A stretch of 12,242 nucleotides of DNA, from the NCBI GenBank assembly GCA_023423935.1, contig JAFAEQ010000020.1, forward strand, positions 1 through 12,242, read 5' to 3'. This DNA comes from Pseudomonadota bacterium (GTDB lineage Bacteria; Pseudomonadota; Gammaproteobacteria; Steroidobacterales; Steroidobacteraceae). The notes beneath the pieces were generated by a model that was not told the DNA's origin, searched no databases, and saw only the letters and a list, made by a program, of their open reading frames with translations. Positions 1 through 5,946 of the stretch are shown one piece after another. The translations under genes and the position numbers were made by a program. How positions within the stretch are numbered: the first letter of the stretch is position 1; each line of letters opens with the position of its first letter.

Positions 1-142
1 CCTCAACCCCCCGCGCTTCTTGAGGGCAAGAGTGGGCGGACCATGGGCTCCGCACACTCTTTCGCCACGACAGATCCTTCTCGATCTGTTCCCTTCTTCG
101 AGCACGCGCGCCTGCAATTTCCGAAGAATCGAGGATCCCACC

Positions 143-1099
143 ATGTTTCGCCTTGCATCCATGCTGGCGTGCGTTGCCATGCTCGCCACCCACGCGCCGG
201 CTCTGGCCGCCGAGAAAGCCAAGCTGCGCCACGGCTACGTCGACAGCCCCTACGGGCAACTGCATTACACGATCGCCACTCCGCCCGGCGGCGGCGACAA
301 GAAGACCCCGCCCTGGGTGCTGTTCCATCAGTCGCCCAACTCCTCCGTCGAATACACGGAACTCGTCGAGGCTCTCGGCAAGGATCGAGTCGTTCTGGCG
401 CTCGACACACCAGGACACGGCGGCTCGGATGGCCCCACCGAGATCCCGCGCATCGAGGACTACGCAGCAGCGATGCGCGTCGCGCTGAAGAATCTCGGCT
501 ACGGCCCGAAACATCAGATCGATGTCTTCGGCTTTCACACCGGCTCGCGTATCGCCGCCGAGATTGCCGCCATCGAACCCAAGATGATCCGCCGCGTGAT
601 GATGGGTCTGTCAGGCGTCTCGGTCGTACCACCCGAAGAAATGGAGAAGCTGCTCAACAGCGTCTACCACCCGACTTCATCCGAGGATGCTTTCAGACTC
701 TTCTGCGAACGCCTGCCGAACCGCATCAAGTCCCGTGACAAATGGCAGCTCGACGACACGATCTGGGGCCGCATGGCCGTCGAGGAACTGCGCCACCTCA
801 CCCGCTACGAGTACGGCCACGCCGCGGCATTCGAGTACAGCCAGCGCTTCGATGCCCGCCTCGCTCAACTCACGCAGCCCGTCGGACTCATCGTGATCGA
901 AGACGGCACCAAGGCCTCAGGCATGTTCAAGTACTCGGCACGCGAGATGAGCGAGAAAGTCGTCGGCATGCTCAAGTCATCCAAGCAAGCGAAAGTGCTG
1001 CCGGAAGACTTCATATTGAGCGATCTGCACAACAACGCAGACGGCATCGCCGACGCAATGCGGCGCTATCAGGATGAGAAGATCGTGACTGGAAAGTAA
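143..1099 (+). CDS. Exported alpha/beta-hydrolase-fold protein with His at the nucleophile elbow (paralog A)
   Basis: A 318-aa protein. The ATG at 143 is chosen because GAGGA (131-135) lies 7 nt upstream and because it opens directly into a signal peptide (residues 1 to about 22, ending A-L-A-A). Alpha/beta-hydrolase landmarks follow in order: VLFHQSPNSS (59-68) in the oxyanion-loop position, LDTPGHGGSD (87-96), the elbow VDVFG-type strand with G-F-H-T-G (130-134), and candidate acid/His positions near IED (252-254) and DLH (294-296). The elbow normally carries Ser, Asp or Cys; here it is His132. The substrate is unknown. It is clearly related to the product of the leftward gene at 7485-8465, which shares the same unusual motifs. 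It is the only rightward gene, and its stop codon sits at the edge of the hairpin-repeat array. The fold is secure. Whether it is a hydrolase, lyase or binding protein is open. Confidence 0.9.
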   Translation: MFRLASMLACVAMLATHAPALAAEKAKLRHGYVDSPYGQLHYTIATPPGGGDKKTPPWVLFHQSPNSSVEYTELVEALGKDRVVLALDTPGHGGSDGPTEIPRIEDYAAAMRVALKNLGYGPKHQIDVFGFHTGSRIAAEIAAIEPKMIRRVMMGLSGVSVVPPEEMEKLLNSVYHPTSSEDAFRLFCERLPNRIKSRDKWQLDDTIWGRMAVEELRHLTRYEYGHAAAFEYSQRFDARLAQLTQPVGLIVIEDGTKASGMFKYSAREMSEKVVGMLKSSKQAKVLPEDFILSDLHNNADGIADAMRRYQDEKIVTGK

Positions 1100-1545
1100 T
1101 ACCGGTGATAACGGTGATGACAGTGATGGCGGCCAGAATCTCGACCATCACTGTCATCGCATCGCCTTAGCTGAGTGATACCGGTGATGAAGGTGATGGC
1201 AGTGATGACGGCCAGAACCTTGACCATCACTGTCATCACTCCATCACTTGCATCACTTTGCCTTAGCTGAAGTGATAACGGTGATGGCGATGATGACGGC
1301 CAAGACCCTCTGCCCATCACAGCCATCACTCCATCACTGTCATCACTTTGCCTTAGCTGAGTGATACCGGTGATGAAGGTGATAACAGTGATGGCAGCCA
1401 GAGCCTTGTCCCATCACTGTCATCACTCCATCACTGCCATCACTTTGCCTTGGCTGAGTGATACCGGTGACGACGGTGATGACAGTGATGGGGTGCCAGA
1501 GCCTCGACTCATCACTCATGATCACCCATCACTCATCACTCATCA
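1096..1545. repeat. Array of about five hairpin-forming units built from GTGATGNNN iterons, between convergent genes
   Basis: Units begin with GTGATA/GTAATA at 1096, 1175, 1272, 1361 and 1458 and are about 79, 97, 89, 97 and 88 bp long. The left arm of each carries GTGATG words about 9 nt apart. Then comes a conserved loop of about 18 nt (GGCCAGARYCTYGACC-like), then a right arm of CATCAC words, then a TTTGCCTTAGCTGA joint. The arms pair well: 1114-1129 with 1145-1160 (15 of 16), 1193-1207 with 1225-1239 (14 of 15), 1379-1394 with 1411-1426 (15 of 16). The last unit is degenerate and ends in ATCACTC repeats. The array starts at the stop codon of the rightward hydrolase gene and runs into the stop codon of the leftward VOC gene. 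It fills the only gene-free stretch longer than 300 bases. I do not recognise it as a named element. By position it may act as a bidirectional terminator or mRNA 3'-end protector (inference). Confidence 0.9.
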
Positions 1546-2436
1546 CTTCCTCTCTTCCACAAACTCGATGAGTTCGCCGGCTCCGCCGCGCACGACCGCT
1601 GCGCGTCGGCCGGCGTAAGGCTTGTCGTCGATCTTTCGTGCTGGCGCCAGGAGCGGTGTCTTGAGCTCATCCAGTGACTTGATCTCGATCGTCGTCATCG
1701 AGATGGCCGCCGGAATCTCGCCAGGACGGACCTCGCGCTCGATCGCAGTGGGTGGATAACCGTCGATCTCGATCGCGTATTTCTGCGACAAACGCGCAAC
1801 GGACAGGGGATGCGTGGTCTCGACATCCAGGCCATGCGCCTTGTTGAGCACGGTCATGCGCGCCATCACCGGATCGCTCGAATCGAGTCCGAGGACGTTC
1901 TTGTAGAAGTCGCGAATGTCCTGTTGCTTGGGACCGCCGACGATCAGGATGAAGGGACGATCGACCGGCGTCTTCGCAGGACCGCCGCGAAAATCCGGCG
2001 GCACACGCGAAAGATACAAGGTCTCGTTGCCGGGTCCGATCACCTGCATCGCGCGAATCGGTGAACCGGGACCCAGCGGTCGGGGTGGACCCACGATCCT
2101 GAACGGCGAATCGGCCTTCGCGAACTTCTCTGCGAGAGCATCGGGATCCTGGACGAGCAATTCGATCGCGTTCCAGCCGAAGGTCTTCATCGGCACGTAG
2201 CCATCGAGCGCGTCGACCTGCACGAATCGCAAATAGATCTGCTCCTTGCTCTGCGGCTGCATGAGCACGTAATCGCGACCCGCCATCTTCGGCGCATTCC
2301 AGACCGCGGCCAGATCGTCGGACACCTCGCCGCGACTCTCGACCGTGTAGTCGAGCCATTGCGAATAGGCACGTTGGGTTGCATCGACGTCGGGGGTGCC
2401 GACCGTCACGATGAGAATGAGGCTCAAGAGGTTCAT
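1543..2436 (-). CDS. Double VOC-domain (glyoxalase/bleomycin-resistance-like) protein
   Basis: A 297-aa protein. The ATG at 2436 has a GGAG 8 nt upstream and lies 13 nt after the stop of the preceding gene, so the two are probably co-transcribed. The first VOC module begins almost at residue 3 (LILIVTVGTPDVDATQRAY, then W-L-D-Y) and ends near the PGNETLYLSRV strand. The second runs from about residue 155 (ILIVGGPKQQDIRDFYKNVLGL) to the C-terminal GGAGELIEFVE, a typical closing strand with the conserved metal-ligand-position Glu. The usual first metal His is not evident in the first module. Each VOC pair forms one barrel that binds a metal and a small organic substrate in lyases, isomerases and dioxygenases; the reaction here cannot be named. 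There is no export signal, so it is probably cytoplasmic. Its last codons merge into the GTGATG repeat array. Confidence 0.85.
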   Translation of the reverse strand: MNLLSLILIVTVGTPDVDATQRAYSQWLDYTVESRGEVSDDLAAVWNAPKMAGRDYVLMQPQSKEQIYLRFVQVDALDGYVPMKTFGWNAIELLVQDPDALAEKFAKADSPFRIVGPPRPLGPGSPIRAMQVIGPGNETLYLSRVPPDFRGGPAKTPVDRPFILIVGGPKQQDIRDFYKNVLGLDSSDPVMARMTVLNKAHGLDVETTHPLSVARLSQKYAIEIDGYPPTAIEREVRPGEIPAAISMTTIEIKSLDELKTPLLAPARKIDDKPYAGRRAAVVRGGAGELIEFVEERK

Positions 2437-2449
2437 TGCACGTGCTCCA

Positions 2450-3292
2450 TCAGGTTTCCAGCTCGACGAGCTCGTAGTACCCCGCCCCGGTCTTGTTGCT
2501 CAGATAACCGCGGACCTCTGCGCGCACGACGATGAAGTCGGGATGCGTGCACCACAGTTCGTACTCGGGCTGTTTTCCATCCGAGCGCTTCTTGGACATC
2601 AGCAGCTTGTAATGATGCGTATCGAACGTGCCGGCGCGAGTCGTCAGGCGCTCCGGACCGACATACTCCACACGGCGCTCTCCGCCTTTGCTCAGGAACG
2701 GACCGCTCCCGCCATCGAGCAGCGGCGACGTCGACAGTCCGCCCGGCCAGGTCTGAAGGCGCTCGGGCTTCGAGTGATCGAACTCCGCCATCAACAAGCC
2801 ATCGGCCGAGATCGGATGCGACACGAGACTGCGCGCCGGACGCTCGAGCGGCATGCGCTGATGCACGCGGCCGAGTTGAATGCTGGAGACTTCGCATTCG
2901 GCTTCGTCTTCCATCATTCGCATCCAGCCCGTTCCGAGGAACTTGCCTCCGACATGCAGGCGCACGAAGCAGTCGAGCGGATGAAACTGCGAGTTCATGG
3001 TCTGCACCACATCGCGCTCGACACGCGTGTCGTCGATCTCGCAATAGGTGCGCAGCGTGACCTGCCCGTCCGGACGATAGGTGAATCCGAACCATTCGCG
3101 GCCGCGCTCGATGCCGTCATCGCCGATGTACAGGATCTTGCCGAGCGTATTGCGTGACCGCGGTCCGGTCACGGGTGTGGCTCGCTGCGACGGATTACGA
3201 ACTTCCTTGCTCGTACCGGCAAACGCCAGCGGACCTGCCAGCGCGCCCGCCAGGGCTCCGCCAAACAATGAACGACGATTCAACTTCGACAC
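2450..3292 (-). CDS. Tat-exported protein of unknown function
   Basis: A 280-aa protein read from a GTG start at 3292. The start is supported by an AAGGGGA ribosome-binding sequence 7 nt upstream. The N terminus has a twin-arginine motif (N-R-R-S-L-F, residues 5-10) and an Ala/Gly-rich hydrophobic stretch ending AFA near residue 25, so export in folded form is likely. The mature part is rich in beta-strand-like segments. The C-terminal half (VEYVGPERLTTRAGTFDTHHY, then YELWCTHPDFIVVRAEV) resembles DUF3108-like or other beta-barrel exported proteins, but the match is by eye only and I do not assign a family. No catalytic motif is seen. It is followed after 13 nt by the VOC gene. Upstream lie several overlapping palindromes (3319-3356) that may hold its promoter and operator. 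Confidence 0.85.
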   Translation of the reverse strand: MSKLNRRSLFGGALAGALAGPLAFAGTSKEVRNPSQRATPVTGPRSRNTLGKILYIGDDGIERGREWFGFTYRPDGQVTLRTYCEIDDTRVERDVVQTMNSQFHPLDCFVRLHVGGKFLGTGWMRMMEDEAECEVSSIQLGRVHQRMPLERPARSLVSHPISADGLLMAEFDHSKPERLQTWPGGLSTSPLLDGGSGPFLSKGGERRVEYVGPERLTTRAGTFDTHHYKLLMSKKRSDGKQPEYELWCTHPDFIVVRAEVRGYLSNKTGAGYYELVELET

Positions 3293-3318
3293 GCTGATTT
3301 CCCCTTGAGTGCTTGCAT

Positions 3319-3356
3319 CGGTCAGACCGACGGGTCTTATCGCTAACTACGTTAGC
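3319..3356 (-). promoter_or_regulatory. Cluster of palindromes upstream of the Tat-exported protein gene, including a GCTAAC/GTTAGC dyad
   Basis: GCTAAC (3342-3347), spacer TAC, then GTTAGC (3351-3356) is a perfect 6-bp-arm dyad. Just downstream in the gene's direction are CGGTC-A-GACCG (3319-3329) and the overlapping AGACC-GACG-GGTCT (3324-3337). The cluster lies about 27 to 64 nt before the GTG start at 3292, where a promoter and repressor site would be expected. The CTAAC/GTTAG half-sites recur upstream of the EamA gene. Binding by a regulator is inferred; no regulator gene is in the window. Confidence 0.4.
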
Positions 3357-3358
3357 TC

Positions 3359-3379
3359 TTGCGGCAAGACTCGCCGCAA
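3359..3379 (-). terminator. Possible hairpin terminator after the EamA gene
   Basis: TTGCGGC (3359-3365) and GCCGCAA (3373-3379) form a perfect 7-bp stem with a 7-nt loop, about 65 nt beyond the EamA stop codon. No T-run follows on the minus strand, so a classic intrinsic terminator is uncertain. It could instead be part of the neighbouring regulatory region. Confidence 0.3.
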
Positions 3380-3389
3380 TGCTCGATGC

Positions 3390-3429
3390 GTGTCAAGCCA
3401 TGGCCGATGAGTGTCGAGCCATGGCGAGA
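3390..3429. repeat. Short imperfect tandem duplication of about 21 bp
   Basis: GTGTCAAGCCATGGC (3390-3404) is repeated as GTGTCGAGCCATGGC (3411-3425), 14 of 15 identical, with related bases following each copy. Each copy contains the palindrome CCATGG. It lies just beyond the EamA stop codon in non-coding DNA. The function is unknown and it may be a slippage duplication. Confidence 0.45.
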
Positions 3430-3444
3430 CCAGGCAGGAAAGAT

Positions 3445-4350
3445 TCAGCGGGCGCGTCGTGATGACAGCGCAATACCGCCGACGATGAGGACGAACGCGA
3501 CACCGTGAAACCAGCGCGGGGATTCGCCAAGCACGGCCGCAGACAGGATGGCCGTCAACACGGGTGTCATGTTGTTGAAGAATGCGGCGACTGCCGGTCC
3601 TGCCCGCTCGACACCCAGGCCCCAGCAACGATAGGCAACGAGCGACGGGCCGATCGCGACGTACAGGAGCAGCGCGATGATCCAACCGCTCCATTGCACA
3701 TGCGTCGCGCCGACGGACCATTCGCCAATCGCCGCGGCACTCGCCCACAGCGACCCGAAGATCACTTGAGCGAGCAGGAATTCCGCCCACGGCCAGGTGC
3801 GCACCGAGGGTTCACGCGGCCGCGCAAGCATCCAGCTGTAGAAAGCCCAGGACATGATGGCGACGAGCACGAACAGATCGCCGGCCACGAACTGCACGTT
3901 GGCAAGCGAAGTCCAGTCGCCGCGAGTCAGAACCAGGACGACGCCGGCAAGCGATACCGCGGCGCCGAGCATCTGCATTCCGCGCGGTCGCTCGCCGTAC
4001 CAGAGTGCGCCGACGCACAAGGTCCAGACCGGCAGACTCGAGGTGATCAGCGTGACATTGATGGGCGTCGAGGTCTGGAGCGCCAGATACTGAAACGCGT
4101 TATAGCTGCCTACACCGAGCAGGCCGAGCAACGCGAAGTAGCCCATGCGATTCCACAGCGGACTGTCCGCACGCAGGACCTGCTTGCCGAGCGGCAAAAG
4201 GATCGCGCAGGCCAAAAGCCATCGCAGCGCGTTGAGGAGCAAGGGCGAGATCGATCCGACGGACATCCGTCCGAGCACGGAATTGCCCGCCCACAACAGC
4301 GGCGGGACCATCAGCACGAGCGCGGTACGAGCAGTGAGACCGGTCGCCAT
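3445..4350 (-). CDS. EamA/DMT-family permease
   Basis: About 301 aa, an inner-membrane protein of the drug/metabolite transporter superfamily. It shows around ten hydrophobic segments in two halves. The first half includes PPLLWAGNSVLGRM and LLLNALRWLLACAILLPL near the N terminus. The second begins near FVLVAIMSWAFYSWMLAR and ends in GVAFVLIVGGIALSS. The total length fits the EamA duplicated 5+5 helix design. The ATG at 4350 has an AGGA 9 nt upstream; an in-frame TTG lies one codon earlier. Members move small metabolites, often by export, but the substrate is not predictable from sequence. It lies 89 nt after the cytochrome c gene and has its own palindromic upstream region, so it is probably a separately controlled unit. 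A role in exporting a product or exchanging a substrate of the neighbouring pathway is only suggested by position. Confidence 0.9.
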   Translation of the reverse strand: MATGLTARTALVLMVPPLLWAGNSVLGRMSVGSISPLLLNALRWLLACAILLPLGKQVLRADSPLWNRMGYFALLGLLGVGSYNAFQYLALQTSTPINVTLITSSLPVWTLCVGALWYGERPRGMQMLGAAVSLAGVVLVLTRGDWTSLANVQFVAGDLFVLVAIMSWAFYSWMLARPREPSVRTWPWAEFLLAQVIFGSLWASAAAIGEWSVGATHVQWSGWIIALLLYVAIGPSLVAYRCWGLGVERAGPAVAAFFNNMTPVLTAILSAAVLGESPRWFHGVAFVLIVGGIALSSRRAR

Positions 4351-4364
4351 CAATGGTGATCCTA

Positions 4365-4388
4365 ACTAACATCGTTCTCTATGTTAGT
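4365..4388 (-). promoter_or_regulatory. Inverted repeat ACTAACAT/ATGTTAGT next to the EamA ribosome-binding site
   Basis: ACTAACAT (4365-4372) and ATGTTAGT (4381-4388) are perfect 8-bp arms with an 8-nt spacer. They end within a few bases of the AGGA that serves the EamA start at 4350. A further CTAA at 4362-4365 makes the proximal arm CTAACTAAC. The position suits a repressor site over the transcription start, or an RNA hairpin in the leader. It shares CTAAC/GTTAG half-sites with the dyad at 3342-3356. A third single copy, GCTAACTAAT, overlaps the cytochrome c stop codon (4435-4444). Confidence 0.45.
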
Positions 4389-4396
4389 GGGTCCCG

Positions 4397-4415
4397 GGCG
4401 CCGGTGCGAGGCGCC
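4397..4415 (-). terminator. Possible short GC hairpin after the cytochrome c gene
   Basis: GGCGCC occurs at 4397-4402 and again at 4410-4415. Because it is self-complementary, the two copies can form a 6-bp GC stem with a 7-nt loop, starting about 25 nt past the cytochrome c stop codon. No T-run follows. It might end the long upstream operon, but the evidence is weak. Confidence 0.25.
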
Positions 4416-4439
4416 GCAGCAGGTGGTGCAGAACGCTAA

Positions 4440-4745
4440 CTAATCGGACGTTCCCGAGGAGGAATAGTGTTGCGTCAGGTATTCGAGGATTTCCTGGACT
4501 TCCCGATCGGAGATCGGTGCCCCGAATCTGTCGACCATTTTGCGGATCGTCCGCTCCCAGCCCGGACGATCCATGACCACGGCATTCATCTCGATGTAGT
4601 CGAGACTGTGACACACGATGCAGCGTCCGCTCGTGAGATCGCGGCCCGGCGCCTCCTTCAGCCGGATCGTTTCCTCGCCGGCATGCGCGAGACTGCCGAG
4701 CAGCATCACTGAAATGCACGCAACTGCTGCAGCCGTTCGCTTCAT
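4440..4745 (-). CDS. Small periplasmic c-type cytochrome, partner of the Mo enzyme (SorB-like)
   Basis: A 101-aa protein. Residues 1-22 form a Sec signal peptide ending L-A-H-A. A single heme-c site C-I-V-C-H (42-46) follows the RDLTSGR segment, with Met candidates for the axial ligand at about 53 and 58. The mature part of about 80 residues is near the size of the cytochrome subunit of bacterial sulfite dehydrogenases. Its ATG overlaps the stop of the Mo-enzyme gene (ATGA, 4742-4745), so the two are translationally coupled, as expected for subunits of one complex. It would take electrons from the Mo centre and pass them to the respiratory chain in the periplasm. It might also serve the flavoprotein encoded just upstream (inference). 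A longer reading frame extends upstream of this ATG but lacks a signal peptide and lies inside the Mo-enzyme gene, so it is not used. Confidence 0.92.
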   Translation of the reverse strand: MKRTAAAVACISVMLLGSLAHAGEETIRLKEAPGRDLTSGRCIVCHSLDYIEMNAVVMDRPGWERTIRKMVDRFGAPISDREVQEILEYLTQHYSSSGTSD

Positions 4746-5929
4746 ACGATCTCCACCGTGAGCGTCTGAATGGCGTTGTGGTGATAACCGGCCGGGTTGA
4801 CTGTCAGTCGCGGTGGCTGTTGGGCACCGGCGCGCGTGACCGCCCTCACCTGCAGCTCGATCCTGCCGACGCGTGAGGTATCGAGTGGCACTCGAAATCC
4901 GCGCCATGCAAATCGGCCGAGATCCTTCTCGAGCACGGCCTGCCGCCAGGTTCGACCGCTGTCGCGAGAGACTTCGACGCCCGCAATGCCCGATCCACCG
5001 TCCCATGCCCAACCGATGAGGTCCTGCGACTTGCCACGGGGAATGCGCTCTCCCGACACATGACTGGTGATCAACGAATTGACGAGAATCTCAGTGATCG
5101 GTGTCGTTTCCGGTGTTTCCTGACTTGCGAAGCGCGCGCCGGGGAATGCCCCTGTTGGCAGCCGATAACCGCTCTTCATCCAGAATCCTTCGAAGGGTTT
5201 CGGCTCGATGCGGATCTCGGTCAGATGCTTTATCCAGTACGTCGCCGTCCAGCCGGGCACTACGAGCCGCGCCGGTGCGCCGTTCAAATGCGGCAGCGGA
5301 CGACCGTTCATTTCGAACGCTATCAAGGTGTTCTCGTCGAGCGCGCGGTCCACGGGCAGGCTCTTCACGAAATCCGGCGTGGACAGCAAGCCCGTATCGG
5401 CTCCATCGAACACGACTTCGAGCGCATCGCCACCTACGCCAGCGCGTCGCAGAACATCTCGCAAGCGCACGCCTGTCCATTGGGCGTTGCCGATGGCGCC
5501 GTGACCCCATTGCACGCCTGGCACTCGCGGCGTGAACAAGCCGCGTCGATTGCCCGAGCACTGATTCACCGCCGCGACACTGACCTGCTCGAAATCGCGC
5601 CGTAACTCATCGAGCGACAGATCGAGTGTCTGCGCCGCGCTGGCACCATGGACACGCAGTCGCCAGGTGCGCGCGTCGATCTCGGGAACCCCTGAGAGGT
5701 GATAGCGCACGAAGAACGACTCGTTGGCCGTAAACGGCTGACGCAGATCAGCCAGCGGCGTCTCGAGATTGAGCGGACGGAACGAGCGTTTGATGAGCGG
5801 CCGCTTGCCGGGCACGGCGATGAGCTCATCTTGCATCGTGTCGGACGAGACGGCCGCGCCAGCCGAGCCGGTCGCTGCCAGCAGCAGCGGAGCGGCGGAG
5901 CTCGCCAGGAAGTCTCGTCTCGTCATCAT
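4742..5929 (-). CDS. Tat-exported molybdenum oxidoreductase of the sulfite oxidase family (SorA-like)
   Basis: About 395 aa. The ATG at 5929 is preferred because GGAGAA lies 7 nt upstream; a TTG at 5950 is in frame but has no such site. M-M-T-R-R-D-F-L (residues 1-8) is a Tat motif followed by a hydrophobic stretch, matching export with a folded cofactor. FFVRYH (residues 72-77) and N-Q-C-S-G-N-R-R (122-129) match the family; Cys124 is the expected molybdenum ligand. PGWTATYWIKHL (225-236) is the conserved active-site/interface strand. The C-terminal part from about residue 278 (VNSLITSHVSGERIP, then GIAGVEVSRDSGRTW) is the Ig-like dimerisation domain. With the cytochrome c encoded next, it resembles sulfite:cytochrome c oxidoreductase. 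Many family members oxidise other substrates, so sulfite is not proven. Confidence 0.92.
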   Translation of the reverse strand: MMTRRDFLASSAAPLLLAATGSAGAAVSSDTMQDELIAVPGKRPLIKRSFRPLNLETPLADLRQPFTANESFFVRYHLSGVPEIDARTWRLRVHGASAAQTLDLSLDELRRDFEQVSVAAVNQCSGNRRGLFTPRVPGVQWGHGAIGNAQWTGVRLRDVLRRAGVGGDALEVVFDGADTGLLSTPDFVKSLPVDRALDENTLIAFEMNGRPLPHLNGAPARLVVPGWTATYWIKHLTEIRIEPKPFEGFWMKSGYRLPTGAFPGARFASQETPETTPITEILVNSLITSHVSGERIPRGKSQDLIGWAWDGGSGIAGVEVSRDSGRTWRQAVLEKDLGRFAWRGFRVPLDTSRVGRIELQVRAVTRAGAQQPPRLTVNPAGYHHNAIQTLTVEIV

Positions 5930-5936
5930 CAGACTG

Positions 5937-5942
5937 TTCTCC
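5937..5942 (-). promoter_or_regulatory. Ribosome-binding site that fixes the Mo-enzyme start
   Basis: The minus strand reads GGAGAA here, 7 nt before the ATG at 5929. It lies between the end of the flavoprotein gene (stop at 5947-5949) and the ATG. This favours 5929 over the TTG at 5950, which overlaps the flavoprotein stop as TTGA. Confidence 0.6.
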
Positions 5943-5946
5943 GAAC

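Noticed and set aside
1..25. Inverted repeat CCTCAA/TTGAGG at the left edge as a terminator of an upstream gene
   Set aside because: Only 6-bp arms with a 13-nt loop and no T-run, and the upstream gene is outside the window, so it cannot be judged. Nothing else clear was seen in 1-130.
1096..1545. CRISPR array
   Set aside because: Units are internally palindromic and similar throughout, without unique spacers of constant length, and no cas gene is nearby.
1069..1618. Short open frames on both strands through the repeat array (runs such as ITAITFITG and VMTVM)
   Set aside because: They arise from translation of the GTGATG/CATCAC words, exist on both strands, and have no ribosome-binding site or domain.
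2396..3157. A 253-codon plus-strand open frame
   Set aside because: It is antisense to the Tat-exported protein gene, which has a good ribosome-binding site and a signal sequence.
3505..4359. A 284-codon plus-strand open frame
   Set aside because: It lies opposite the EamA permease. The product is charged and low in hydrophobic residues, a mirror artefact of a membrane-protein gene.
4746..5012. N-terminal extension of the cytochrome c gene
   Set aside because: The extension overlaps the Mo-enzyme gene and would bury the signal peptide. The ATG at 4745 opens directly into a Sec signal and overlaps the upstream stop as ATGA.
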